Counted from the first letter of the stretch, positions 1 through 7,177 are shown. The stretch: 14,416 nucleotides of DNA from Megasphaera sp. UBA1696 (GCA_002319965.1 DCJQ01000029.1:3267-17682); one strand, 5' to 3'. Program-made: numbers and translations. The notes: generated by a model from the sequence alone, not told the origin.

Positions 1-407
1 ACTTCCATGCCGTCGAGCCAGACTTCCCAGCCAAGGCCCCAGGCGCCGAGGGTCGGCGATTCCCAGTTGTCTTCGACGAAGCGGATGTCGTGTTCAGCCG
101 GGTTGATGCCCAGCGTTTCCAAACTCTTTAAATAGAGTTCCTGAATGTTGTCCGGCGACGGTTTGCAGATGACCTGGAACTGATGGTGCTGATAGAGGCG
201 GTTCGGATTGTCGCCGTAGCGGCCGTCAGCCGGGCGACGCGACGGTTCGACGTAGGCTACGTGCCACGGTTCCGGGCCGAGCGTTCTCAGGAACGTCGCC
301 GGGTTCATGGTCCCTGCCCCTTTTTCTACATCATACGGTTCGTAAATGATACAGCCCTGAGAAGACCAGAAGTTCTTCAATGCGAATATCATGTCTTGAA
401 AATTCAT
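1..407 (-). CDS. glyQ: Glycyl-tRNA synthetase alpha subunit, 3' part cut off by window edge
   Basis: Catalytic alpha chain of the heterotetrameric (alpha2beta2) bacterial glycyl-tRNA synthetase, which charges tRNA-Gly with glycine in the cytoplasm. About 135 N-terminal codons are visible. The protein begins MNFQDMIFALKNFWSSQGC and continues with the family hallmarks GAGTMNPATFLRTLGPEPW (about residues 31-49), a VEPSRRP segment, a QHHQFQV segment and WESPTLGAWGLGWEVWLDG near the cut. These are class II aminoacyl-tRNA synthetase active-site blocks typical of GlyQ. The ATG at 405-407 has a strong AGGAGG ribosome-binding site 7 bases upstream (415-420). The gene is controlled by the glycine T-box immediately upstream. 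The beta subunit gene glyS would be expected beyond the window edge but is not visible. Identification is certain; only the 3' end is missing. Confidence 0.97.
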   Translation of the reverse strand, partial: MNFQDMIFALKNFWSSQGCIIYEPYDVEKGAGTMNPATFLRTLGPEPWHVAYVEPSRRPADGRYGDNPNRLYQHHQFQVICKPSPDNIQELYLKSLETLGINPAEHDIRFVEDNWESPTLGAWGLGWEVWLDGME

Positions 408-426
408 CGTATTCCCTCCTACATGC

Positions 427-466
427 AAAAAAGTCCCTGTAACATAGATAAGTATGTTACAGGGAC
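427..466 (-). terminator. Regulated intrinsic terminator of the glyQ T-box
   Basis: A perfect 14-bp stem (466-453 pairs with 446-433, including GTCCCTGTAACATA) closes a 6-base loop and is followed by six T residues on the minus strand (432-427). It lies between the T-box motif and the glyQ ribosome-binding site, so it is the attenuator that is disrupted when uncharged tRNA-Gly binds. Confidence 0.95.
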
Positions 467-654
467 GAGTATACGTACCCGCGGTTCCACCCTGATTGGT
501 CCAAAAGACCCGCTTGATTTACCGGCCATACACATCGACTGACTTCCGGCCGCGGCCTTCAGAGCGCCTTCCGCATCGGCAGCCGGCTCACACTGTCCCG
601 GCCTCGCTGATAAGATACGTACTTGTTCTCTTGCATCGCCTATGTAATTGTACG
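427..654 (-). promoter_or_regulatory. Glycine T-box riboswitch (leader of glyQ)
   Basis: tRNA-sensing leader RNA that lets transcription continue into glyQ when uncharged tRNA-Gly accumulates. All main parts can be read on the minus strand. Stem I runs from about 640 to 554. Its base pairs GGC (640-638) with GCC (556-554), and AGAG (631-628) with CTCT (564-561). The specifier triplet GGC (Gly) is at 568-566. The upper helix CGTATC (619-614) pairs with GATGCG (577-572). The AG-box-like AGCGAG is at 608-603 and a GNUG-type loop AGTGTGA is enclosed by GCCGG/CCGGC (602-598 with 586-582). The canonical T-box AGGGTGGAACCGCGG lies at about 493-479. Its TGGA (489-486) can pair with the UCCA end of tRNA-Gly. 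CAGGG (494-490) can pair with CCCTG (464-460) to form the antiterminator, which excludes the terminator at 427-466. The start is inferred from the promoter. Confidence 0.96.
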
Positions 655-660
655 TTCCTT

Positions 661-689
661 ATCATAGCAAACTTAAGGGTAAAAGTCAA
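661..689 (-). promoter_or_regulatory. glyQ promoter (sigma-70/sigma-A type)
   Basis: TTGACT (-35, 689-684), a 17-base spacer and TATGAT (-10, 666-661) on the minus strand. TGC stands directly before the -10, so it also has an extended -10. Transcription would start near 654, just before the T-box Stem I. It lies downstream of the atpC terminator, so glyQ is a separate unit from the atp operon. Confidence 0.88.
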
Positions 690-704
690 TCTTTTCCCGG
701 CATC

Positions 705-755
705 AAAAAAGGATTGTCGCTAAAGGTACAGTGACCTTTAGGAGACAATCCTTTT
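705..755 (-). terminator. Intrinsic terminator of the ATP synthase operon
   Basis: Long hairpin 14 bases past the atpC stop. GGATTGTC (711-718) pairs with GACAATCC (744-751), and CTAAAGGT (720-727) pairs with ACCTTTAG (734-741). The loop is ACAGTG and there is a small internal bulge. On the minus strand it is followed by six T residues (710-705). The flanking A/T runs on both sides could also give some termination on the plus strand. Confidence 0.93.
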
Positions 756-768
756 CAATCGGGTAATC

Positions 769-1191
769 CTATTGCTTGCCGTATTTGCGGGCTACGTCGA
801 TGCGGCGCAGAGCACGCTGCAGGGACGCTTGGGCACGAGTTTCGTCGAGGTCGGCAGCGTGTTTTGCCAATAAGGCTTCAGCACGCTTTTCCGATTCGAT
901 GGCTCGCTCTAAGTCGATGTCTTCCGGCTTTTCCGAAGCCGGCGTAATGACCGTGACCGTATTGCCATGGACTTCGAGAAAGCCTCCGGCAACGGTGACG
1001 CAGCCGCGGCTTCCGCCTTTGTCATAGCATAAGGGCCAAATCGACAGGGATGCGATGAGCGGCGCATGGTTGGGCATGATACCCAAGTCGCCGTCTAAGG
1101 CACGGACGAGGATGAAATCCACGTCTTCATGGAGTACGGCAGCATCGGGCGTTATGACTTCCAAATGGAGTGTCTTTCCTGCTTCTGCCAT
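769..1191 (-). CDS. atpC: ATP synthase F1 epsilon subunit
   Basis: Central-stalk subunit of the F1 sector and intrinsic regulator of ATP hydrolysis. It is 140 residues long, the usual size. The N-terminal beta-sandwich contains the LEVITPDAAV start and the GDLGIMPNHAPL segment (about residues 34-45) typical of AtpC. The C-terminal helical hairpin occupies roughly residues 88-140. It contains IDLERA (92-97), matching the I/L-D-x-x-R-A motif that binds ATP in Bacillus-type epsilon subunits, plus arginines at 126 and 129 in the second helix. The ATG at 1189-1191 follows the atpD stop by 3 bases, with a GGGGAA ribosome-binding site inside the end of atpD, so it is probably translationally coupled. 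It is the last gene before the operon terminator. Confidence 0.97.
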   Translation of the reverse strand: MAEAGKTLHLEVITPDAAVLHEDVDFILVRALDGDLGIMPNHAPLIASLSIWPLCYDKGGSRGCVTVAGGFLEVHGNTVTVITPASEKPEDIDLERAIESEKRAEALLAKHAADLDETRAQASLQRALRRIDVARKYGKQ

Positions 1192-1194
1192 AGA

Positions 1195-2613
1195 CTATTC
1201 CCCTTTCAGCGTCTTGGCCTTTTCATAGGCTTCTTCAATATTGCCGACCATGTAGAATGCCTGTTCAGGCATGTCGTCACATTTACCGGACAAGATTTCT
1301 TTGAAGCCTTCAATCGTTTCTTTCAGCGGGACATAGCGGCCTTCCTGACCGGTAAACTGTTCAGCAACGGCGAAAGGCTGGCTGAGGAAACGCTGTACTT
1401 TACGGGCACGAGCAACGGTCAGCTTATCTTCTTCTGACAGTTCGTCGATACCCAAGATGGCGATGATATCCTGCAGGTCGTTGTACTTCTGGAGGATTTC
1501 CTGTACGGCACGGGCCGTATTGTAGTGATCGTCGCCGATGATGTTCGGGTCGAGGATACGAGACGTGGAGTCCAACGGATCGACGGCCGGATAAATCCCG
1601 AGTTCGGCGATCTGACGGGACAGAACCGTCGTCGCATCGAGGTGGGCGAAGGTTGCAGCCGGAGCCGGGTCCGTGAGGTCGTCGGCAGGGACGTAAACGG
1701 CCTGGACGGACGTGATAGAACCGTCTTTAGTCGACGTAATGCGTTCCTGCAGGGCGCCGACGTCCGTCCCCAGGGTCGGCTGGTAACCGACGGCCGACGG
1801 AATACGGCCGAGAAGGGCCGAAACTTCGGAACCTGCCTGGATGAAACGGAAGATGTTGTCGATGAACAACAAGACGTCCTTGTGTTCTTTATCGCGGAAG
1901 TATTCGGCCATGGTAAGACCGGTCAGGCCGACGCGCATACGGGCTCCTGGCGGTTCGTTCATCTGACCGTAGACGAGGGCCGTCTTGTCGATAACGCCCG
2001 ATTCCTTCATTTCGTTCCAAAGGTCATTGCCTTCACGGGTACGTTCACCGACACCGGTGAAGACGGAATAACCGCCGTGGCCCGTAGCAACGTTGTGAAT
2101 CAATTCCATGATGAGGACCGTTTTACCGACGCCGGCACCGCCGAAGAGGCCGATTTTACCGCCCTTAGCGTACGGGCAGATAAGGTCGACGACTTTGATC
2201 CCCGTTTCAAAGATTTCTGTTTCCGTCGCCTGGTTTTCGAATTTCGGAACCGGACGGTGGATCGGCCAGTAATCATCGGCTTCGACTTTGGCGTCGACTT
2301 TGTCAACGGTATGGCCGAGGACGTTGAAGATACGGCCTAAGACGCCTTTGCCGACAGGGACCTTGATCGGGTCGCCGGTATTTTCGGCTGCCATGCCGCG
2401 GACGAGGCCATCTGTGGAGTCCATGGAAACGCAGCGGACGACGTCGTCACCTAAGTGCTGCATGGCTTCTACGATGAGGTCGATCTTCTGGTCGCCTTCG
2501 CCGCCCGTGATGTGGATGGCGTTGTAGATGGACGGCAAGTCTGCTTCGGAAGCAAACCGCACGTCGACGACCGGGCCGATGACCTGGACTACTTTCCCAA
2601 TGTTATTGCTCAT
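1195..2613 (-). CDS. atpD: ATP synthase F1 beta subunit (catalytic)
   Basis: Catalytic subunit of the F1 hexamer, making ATP from ADP and phosphate at the alpha/beta interfaces. It is 472 residues, a normal length. Motifs in order are: beta-barrel start VVQVIGPVVDVRF (8-20), Walker A GGAGVGKT (158-165, catalytic Lys164), GERTREG (189-195, with the catalytic Glu190 and Arg191), Walker B LLFID (248-252), the AVDPLDSTS signature (about 343-351) and DELSEED (390-396), which couples to gamma rotation. The ATG start at 2611-2613 has an AGGAG ribosome-binding site, part of a small hairpin with the bases just before the start codon. It lies 58 bases after atpG, one of the wider gaps inside this operon. 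Confidence 0.99.
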   Translation of the reverse strand: MSNNIGKVVQVIGPVVDVRFASEADLPSIYNAIHITGGEGDQKIDLIVEAMQHLGDDVVRCVSMDSTDGLVRGMAAENTGDPIKVPVGKGVLGRIFNVLGHTVDKVDAKVEADDYWPIHRPVPKFENQATETEIFETGIKVVDLICPYAKGGKIGLFGGAGVGKTVLIMELIHNVATGHGGYSVFTGVGERTREGNDLWNEMKESGVIDKTALVYGQMNEPPGARMRVGLTGLTMAEYFRDKEHKDVLLFIDNIFRFIQAGSEVSALLGRIPSAVGYQPTLGTDVGALQERITSTKDGSITSVQAVYVPADDLTDPAPAATFAHLDATTVLSRQIAELGIYPAVDPLDSTSRILDPNIIGDDHYNTARAVQEILQKYNDLQDIIAILGIDELSEEDKLTVARARKVQRFLSQPFAVAEQFTGQEGRYVPLKETIEGFKEILSGKCDDMPEQAFYMVGNIEEAYEKAKTLKGE

Positions 2614-2615
2614 GA

Positions 2616-2629
2616 AGAGGTTCTCCTCT
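2616..2629 (-). promoter_or_regulatory. Small hairpin over the atpD ribosome-binding site
   Basis: On the minus strand AGAGG-AGAA-CCTCT forms a 5-bp stem (extendable by a G-T pair) that includes the only good Shine-Dalgarno sequence in front of atpD and ends 2 bases before the ATG. Such a stem could lower initiation when ribosomes are not arriving from upstream. The effect is inferred; the pairing is seen. Confidence 0.45.
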
Positions 2630-2653
2630 CTTTCAAGAATTGTAACAGCAGCG

Positions 2654-2669
2654 CGTGACGAGAATCACG
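2654..2669 (-). other. Short inverted repeat in the atpG-atpD gap
   Basis: CGTGA (2654-2658) and TCACG (2665-2669) can form a 5-bp stem with a 6-base loop, immediately after the atpG stop. No T-run follows, so it is not an intrinsic terminator. It might mark an mRNA processing or stability site between gamma and beta, but it is short and may be chance. Confidence 0.3.
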
Positions 2670-2671
2670 TC

Positions 2672-3535
2672 TTATTTCAAGGCGTTGGCGCCACTTACGA
2701 TTTCCGTCAGTTCGTTGGTGATACCAGCCTGGCGGACTTTATTGTAGGTAACAGTCAGTTTTTCGATCAGCTCACCGGCGTTGTCCGTAGCCGACGTCAT
2801 GGCCGTCATGCGGGCACCGAGTTCACTGGCAGCTGACTGAAGGAGACTGTTGTAGATAAACAGATCTAAGTACTGGGGCAGCAAAGAATCGAGGACCTGG
2901 GATGCATCGGGAGCAAACAAGTACTCTTCCCGCGGCCCTTGGTCGCCGGCCTGTTCTTCCTGAGAAATAGGCAGCATCTTCACGATTTTTGCTTCCTGGG
3001 ACAAGGCCGTTTTGAAGTGCGTATAGATGACATAGACTTCATCGACTTCGCCGTCGAGGAACTTCTGCGTCGCCAAATGGGCGATTTCCTGGGCATTGAT
3101 GAGCTGCGGCTTATCCGAAAAACCGGACCATTTTTCATCCGGCGTAATACGCAGGTGCTTTAAGTACTCTGCCGGTTTGCGGCCGGATACGAAAAGGACC
3201 GACGCACTGCGCGGCTTATCCTTTAAGACGGATACCATGGTCTTGTTGATGTTGGCGTTGAAGGCACCGGCCAAGCCCTTATCGGCCCCGATGATGATAT
3301 AACACGTCTTCTTGACGTCATCACGGGACTGGAACAAGGGGTTCCCGGAATCGGGCGAGACAGCCGACAAGCGGCGCAGCATGCCTTCCATTTTTTCGGT
3401 ATACGGGGCAGTAGCCAGTGCCCGTTCCTGTGCACGGCGCAGTCGCACGGAAGAGACCATCTTCATGGCCTTAGTGATCTGCTGGGTATTAGTAACGGAT
3501 TTTATCCGTCGATTTATTTCGCGTGCACTCGGCAT
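2672..3535 (-). CDS. atpG: ATP synthase F1 gamma subunit
   Basis: Central rotor shaft that links the c-ring to the alpha/beta hexamer. It is 287 residues, typical. The N-terminal coiled-coil helix carries INRRIKSVTNTQQITKAMKM (about 7-26) and the C-terminal helix carries the family signature ITNELTEIVSGANAL near the end. Between them lies the Rossmann-like domain, with GADKGLAGAFN at about residue 78-88. The ATG at 3533-3535 follows the atpA stop by 3 bases and has a GAGGAGG ribosome-binding site about 8 bases upstream, so it is tightly coupled to atpA. Confidence 0.98.
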   Translation of the reverse strand: MPSAREINRRIKSVTNTQQITKAMKMVSSVRLRRAQERALATAPYTEKMEGMLRRLSAVSPDSGNPLFQSRDDVKKTCYIIIGADKGLAGAFNANINKTMVSVLKDKPRSASVLFVSGRKPAEYLKHLRITPDEKWSGFSDKPQLINAQEIAHLATQKFLDGEVDEVYVIYTHFKTALSQEAKIVKMLPISQEEQAGDQGPREEYLFAPDASQVLDSLLPQYLDLFIYNSLLQSAASELGARMTAMTSATDNAGELIEKLTVTYNKVRQAGITNELTEIVSGANALK

Positions 3536-3538
3536 AGC

Positions 3539-5074
3539 TTATTCCTCCTCTTTAACCAGTTCGTGAGAAGTACCGTACTGCTTGAGGTATTCCGCAATGG
3601 CTTTCTTGAGGGTTTCTTCTGCATCTTTGCCGAGTTCCTTCGTCGATTTAATGCTTTCTCCGACTTCCGGATAGTTGCTGTGCATGAAGGTAACGAAGCC
3701 GTCTGCAAATTCTGCAACTTCATCAACCTGGACAGGCATCAAGTAGTTCTTAACGGCCAAATAAATCTGCATGACCTGATCTTCAACGGCCATCGGTTTA
3801 TACTGCGGCTGAATGAGGAGCTGCATCGTCCGTTCACCGGCGTCGATCTGTGCTTTCGTGTTCTTATCGAGGTCGGAGCCGAACTGCGCAAAAGCTGCCA
3901 ATTCGCGGTACTGGGCCAGGTTCAAACGGAGCGTACCGGCAATGCTCTTCATGGCCTTGATCTGAGCCGAACCGCCGACACGGGATACGGAGAGGCCGAC
4001 GTTGATAGCCGGACGGATCCCGGAGTTGAAGGCTTCTGTTTCGAGGAAGATCTGGCCGTCGGTGATGGAAATGACGTTGGTCGGAATATATGCCGACAAG
4101 TCACCGGCCAAGGTTTCGATGATCGGCAGGGCCGTAATCGAGCCGCCGCCCAATTCATCGGACAGTTTGGCAGCGCGTTCGAGAAGACGCGAATGTAAGT
4201 AGAATACGTCGCCGGGGTAAGCTTCACGTCCTGGCGGACGACGGAGAAGCAAACTCATGGCACGGTAGGCCTGAGCGTGTTTGGACAAATCGTCGTATAC
4301 GCAGAGGCAGTCTTTGCCCTGGAGCATGAAATATTCCGCAATGGATACGCCGGAATACGGAGCGAGATACTGGAGCGGAGCCCCGTCGGAGGCCGTTGCG
4401 GCAACGACGATGGTATAGGCCATAGCGCCGTGTTCTTCGAGGGTCCGTACGACGCGGGCAACGGTCGACGATTTCTGACCGATGGCGACGTAGACACAGA
4501 TGACGCCCGTATCCTTCTGATTCAAAATCGTATCGATGGCAATGGCCGTCTTGCCCGTGCCACGGTCACCGATGATGAGTTCACGCTGGCCACGGCCGAT
4601 AGGGACCATGGAGTCGATGGCTTTGAGGCCTGTCTGGAGCGGTACCTTGACCGGCTGGCGGTCGGCAATACCGTAGGCCTTGACTTCGATCAGGCGAGAT
4701 TCCGTCGTCTTGATGTCCCCTTTGCCGTCAATGGCCATCCCTAAGGGATTGACGACGCGGCCGATCATATTTTCGCCGACAGGGACACGCATAACGCGGC
4801 CCGTACGACGGACGGTGTCGCCTTCTTTGATGAGGGCGTCATCGCCGAGCAGTACGGCACCGACATTATCTTCTTCCAAGTTCAGGGCCATGCCGTAAAC
4901 GCCGTGCGGCAGTTCCAGCAATTCCCCGGACATGGCTTTTTCCAAACCGTAAATGTGGGCAATGCCGTCCCCGACTTCCAAGACGGTACCGACGTCATCG
5001 ACGTTCATTTCCACATTATAATCTTCGATTTGTTTCTTGATTATAGCCGTAATTTCTTCTGGCTTCATATTCAT
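3539..5074 (-). CDS. atpA: ATP synthase F1 alpha subunit (regulatory nucleotide-binding)
   Basis: Non-catalytic nucleotide-binding subunit of the F1 hexamer. It is 511 residues. It shows the N-terminal helix that contacts the delta/b stator (about 1-25), Walker A GDRGTGKT (169-176), Walker B-like LCVYDD (257-262), LLRRPPGREAYPGD (276-289) and the VSRVGG motif, whose arginine (Arg365) is the arginine finger completing the catalytic site on beta. Its ATG overlaps the atpH stop codon by one base (TAATG), which implies translational coupling. A second in-frame ATG at codon 3 is possible, but the overlapping first ATG fits the operon geometry and the GGGGTGA sequence upstream. Confidence 0.99.
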   Translation of the reverse strand: MNMKPEEITAIIKKQIEDYNVEMNVDDVGTVLEVGDGIAHIYGLEKAMSGELLELPHGVYGMALNLEEDNVGAVLLGDDALIKEGDTVRRTGRVMRVPVGENMIGRVVNPLGMAIDGKGDIKTTESRLIEVKAYGIADRQPVKVPLQTGLKAIDSMVPIGRGQRELIIGDRGTGKTAIAIDTILNQKDTGVICVYVAIGQKSSTVARVVRTLEEHGAMAYTIVVAATASDGAPLQYLAPYSGVSIAEYFMLQGKDCLCVYDDLSKHAQAYRAMSLLLRRPPGREAYPGDVFYLHSRLLERAAKLSDELGGGSITALPIIETLAGDLSAYIPTNVISITDGQIFLETEAFNSGIRPAINVGLSVSRVGGSAQIKAMKSIAGTLRLNLAQYRELAAFAQFGSDLDKNTKAQIDAGERTMQLLIQPQYKPMAVEDQVMQIYLAVKNYLMPVQVDEVAEFADGFVTFMHSNYPEVGESIKSTKELGKDAEETLKKAIAEYLKQYGTSHELVKEEE

Positions 5075-5640
5075 TATTCGTCCGTCACCCCATTCGTCGC
5101 GTCAGCCTGGAGCAGGCTATTCTGCATATCCTGCAGATGCCGCTTGAGGCTGCCGTCTATTAATTTATCGCCAATTTGGATGACCATGCCGCCGATAAGC
5201 GACGGATCGACGTAGTACAGCGGTTCTATCTGCTGTCCCGTCATGGCTTCCAGGCTGGCTACGAGCTTGGTCTGTTCTTTCTTGGACAGCGGCTTGACGA
5301 CGCGGATTTTGGCGACTTCGATGTTCTGAGCCTTGCGGGCCAAATCGATAAACCCGTCAATGCCCAAAACCAAAGCCGCTTCACGGCGCCGGTCGATCAT
5401 GACATACATGAACTGCATGACCATCGGCGACACGCTGTCCCCAAAAATCTTTTTCAGTGTGTCCTTTTTGGACTGCGGCGGTACGAGGGGATGATTCAGG
5501 AATTTCCATAAATCGGGATTTTCCTGAAACGTATCCCGTACGCCTTTTAATTCTGTTCCGAACTCGGTAAGCTTCTTCTGTTCGCTGGCAATGTCAAACA
5601 TAGCCTGGCTGTATTTGCTGTAGATCGTTTCGGGTATCAT
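5074..5640 (-). CDS. atpH: ATP synthase F1 delta subunit (OSCP)
   Basis: Peripheral-stalk protein that ties the top of F1 to the b subunits. It is 188 residues, a normal length. The N-terminal helical domain (about 1-105) contains IYSKYSQAMFDIASEQ. The C-terminal part has the family-typical segment for the late strands (LYYVDPSLIGGMVIQIGDKLIDGS, about 141-164) followed by a terminal helix. The delta family is weakly conserved, but its position between atpF and atpA and this C-terminal segment make the call secure. It starts 4 bases after the atpF stop and its own stop overlaps the atpA start. Confidence 0.97.
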   Translation of the reverse strand: MIPETIYSKYSQAMFDIASEQKKLTEFGTELKGVRDTFQENPDLWKFLNHPLVPPQSKKDTLKKIFGDSVSPMVMQFMYVMIDRRREAALVLGIDGFIDLARKAQNIEVAKIRVVKPLSKKEQTKLVASLEAMTGQQIEPLYYVDPSLIGGMVIQIGDKLIDGSLKRHLQDMQNSLLQADATNGVTDE

Positions 5641-5644
5641 AGGA

Positions 5645-6142
5645 TCAGTTCCCCTTTACGCGCTGCGTCTGGATCTGGTCAATGCAGTCGGCTACGAGTT
5701 TTGCGTTCATATCGGAATCGATATTCTTCTTGAGCAGTTTTTCTGCCACAGCCATCGACAGATTGACTACTTCCTTACGCATTTCCCGGATAGCCGCTTC
5801 CCGTTCATTGGCGATTTCAGCCTGGGCAATCTGTTTTTCCCGGGCGATCTGATCGCGAATGGCTTCGAGCTGGGCCTGTGCTTCTTTATCGGCCTGCTTT
5901 ACCGCTTTGTCGACGATGGCCTGGGCTTCTGCACGGGCATCGCGGATCTGAGCTTCATAATCGGCTCTCATTTTTTCAGCCGTTTCCTTGGCTTTCGCTG
6001 CATCGCTGAGATCGGAGGCAATCTTATTGCGGCGGTCTTCCAGCACTTTGAGCAGCGGTTTGTAAGCGAACTTCGCCAAAATAGCAACTAAGACGAAGAA
6101 GTTGATAAACTGGAACAGCAAGGTACCATTAATACTAACCAA
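5645..6142 (-). CDS. atpF: ATP synthase Fo b subunit, probable TTG start
   Basis: Stator subunit: one membrane helix (about residues 6-25, with LLFQFINFFVLVAILAKFAY) followed by a long charged, alanine-rich, coiled-coil domain (about 30-150) that reaches up to delta. It is 165 residues, typical. The start codon is TTG (6140-6142). GGAGG lies 8 bases upstream (6155-6151), no ATG or GTG lies in frame near it, and the family's short N-terminus begins right there. The ATG a few bases on is out of frame. A TTG start would tune b production below that of the neighbouring c subunit; this is inference. It follows atpE by 39 bases. Confidence 0.96.
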   Translation of the reverse strand: MVSINGTLLFQFINFFVLVAILAKFAYKPLLKVLEDRRNKIASDLSDAAKAKETAEKMRADYEAQIRDARAEAQAIVDKAVKQADKEAQAQLEAIRDQIAREKQIAQAEIANEREAAIREMRKEVVNLSMAVAEKLLKKNIDSDMNAKLVADCIDQIQTQRVKGN

Positions 6143-6181
6143 TGTACGTCCCTCCCCGGCTGTATAGTAGAATCATTCAGA

Positions 6182-6439
6182 TTAAAGCAGGCTGACGAAC
6201 GGATTGGCGAAGACCAATACGATGGAGATAACAGCTGCGATAATCGGCATGGATTCGATCAAGCCGATGGAGATAAGCATGTTGACCAAGAGTTTGCCGC
6301 CCATTTCAGGCTGACGAGCCGTTCCTTCGAGCATCTTCGATGCGGCATGACCGTCACCGATAGCAGCGCCGAGAGCTGCCAAACCAATACCCAAGCATGC
6401 ACCAAAAGCGGACAATGCCAATACGATAGCTTTTTCCAT
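6182..6439 (-). CDS. atpE: ATP synthase Fo c subunit (rotor ring) with a second acidic residue in the ion site
   Basis: Proteolipid that forms the rotating c-ring and carries the coupling ion. It is 85 residues: two membrane helices (about 4-28 and 50-75) joined by the polar loop ARQPE (41-45). The essential carboxylate is Glu62 in LIESM, followed by Ser63, which corresponds to the Na+ ligand Ser66 of Ilyobacter. At the position of the Ilyobacter ligand Gln32 the sequence reads GDG with Asp29, so two carboxylates face each other. The Thr67 and Tyr70 positions are Met64 and Ile67, so the Na+ ligand set is incomplete. Coupling could be H+ or Na+. The ATG has a strong AGGAGG 9 bases upstream, fitting the high copy number needed. 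Confidence 0.98.
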   Translation of the reverse strand: MEKAIVLALSAFGACLGIGLAALGAAIGDGHAASKMLEGTARQPEMGGKLLVNMLISIGLIESMPIIAAVISIVLVFANPFVSLL

Positions 6440-6505
6440 AATAAATAACCTCCTAGTTTCTGTGAATAAGATGAAAATTTCAGTGTAAAACAGTATCCGG
6501 CACGA

Positions 6506-7177
6506 TTAGTCGTCTGCAAAAGACGGAGCCAGATAAGACGTGGTCAGGATCGTAAAGATAAATGCCTGAATCAGACCGATGACCAGGCTGAATACCAGCC
6601 AGATGATCGGAATGCCGATAGGCACGAGGAAGTACAGGACTTCCAACAAAATTTCCCCGGCCAGGATATTGCCAAATAGACGGAAGGCCAACGTTAACGG
6701 TTTGGTAATTTCTTCCATCAGATTGATGATAACAAATGGCGCAAAGGGTTTAAAGAAGCTCTTGAAATGTTTTTTGAACCCCTGGTTCTTCAAGGCCATA
6801 AAATGGACCATAAAAGAAGATACCAGTGCCAGGGCGACAGTCGTATTCAAGTCATTCGTCGGCGAAGCCAAGATTTCCGGATTCGGAATCATGCCCAATT
6901 CGTTGGCGAACAGGATGAATAAGAACATGGTCAATAAGACCGATACGACTTGGCCGTATTTCGGTCCCAACGTTTCCCTGAACTGATCGAGGAGGGATTC
7001 GATGACCATTTCCATGGCATTCTGCAGGCCCGACGGGACAAGGGAACGTCCCCTTGTGGCAGAGACGGTGACGATGATAACCAGCGCTGCAACGAGCCAG
7101 GTCATCATCAGCGTATCCAGGTTCACATTCAGACCCAGAAGCTGAACGACCACATGATGCCCTGCATGTAATTCCAT
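6506..7177 (-). CDS. atpB: ATP synthase Fo a subunit
   Basis: Membrane stator subunit holding the ion half-channels against the c-ring. It is 223 residues with five or six hydrophobic helices. The conserved ELGMIPNP segment (about 93-100) is present. The helix LTLAFRLFGNILAGE carries the essential arginine (Arg166, equivalent to E. coli Arg210) and Asn170. The C-terminal helix QAFIFTILTTSYL is typical. I chose the ATG at 7175-7177. The AGGAGG at 7191-7186 is 8 bases before it but only 2 bases before an upstream in-frame TTG (7183), which is too close for initiation. It lies 19 bases after atpI. Confidence 0.98.
   Translation of the reverse strand: MELHAGHHVVVQLLGLNVNLDTLMMTWLVAALVIIVTVSATRGRSLVPSGLQNAMEMVIESLLDQFRETLGPKYGQVVSVLLTMFLFILFANELGMIPNPEILASPTNDLNTTVALALVSSFMVHFMALKNQGFKKHFKSFFKPFAPFVIINLMEEITKPLTLAFRLFGNILAGEILLEVLYFLVPIGIPIIWLVFSLVIGLIQAFIFTILTTSYLAPSFADD

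Noticed and set aside
183..723. Two short plus-strand open frames over the glyQ start and T-box
   Set aside because: One runs antisense through glyQ and the other through the structured T-box leader. The RNA elements explain the sequence fully.
1525..2340. 271-codon open frame on the plus strand opposite atpD
   Set aside because: Antisense to the highly conserved beta subunit; translation is rich in Arg, Asp and Val as expected from a mirrored GC-rich gene, with no domain recognised.
3563..4198. 211-codon open frame on the plus strand opposite atpA
   Set aside because: Mirror of the alpha subunit codons; no ribosome-binding site or known domain.
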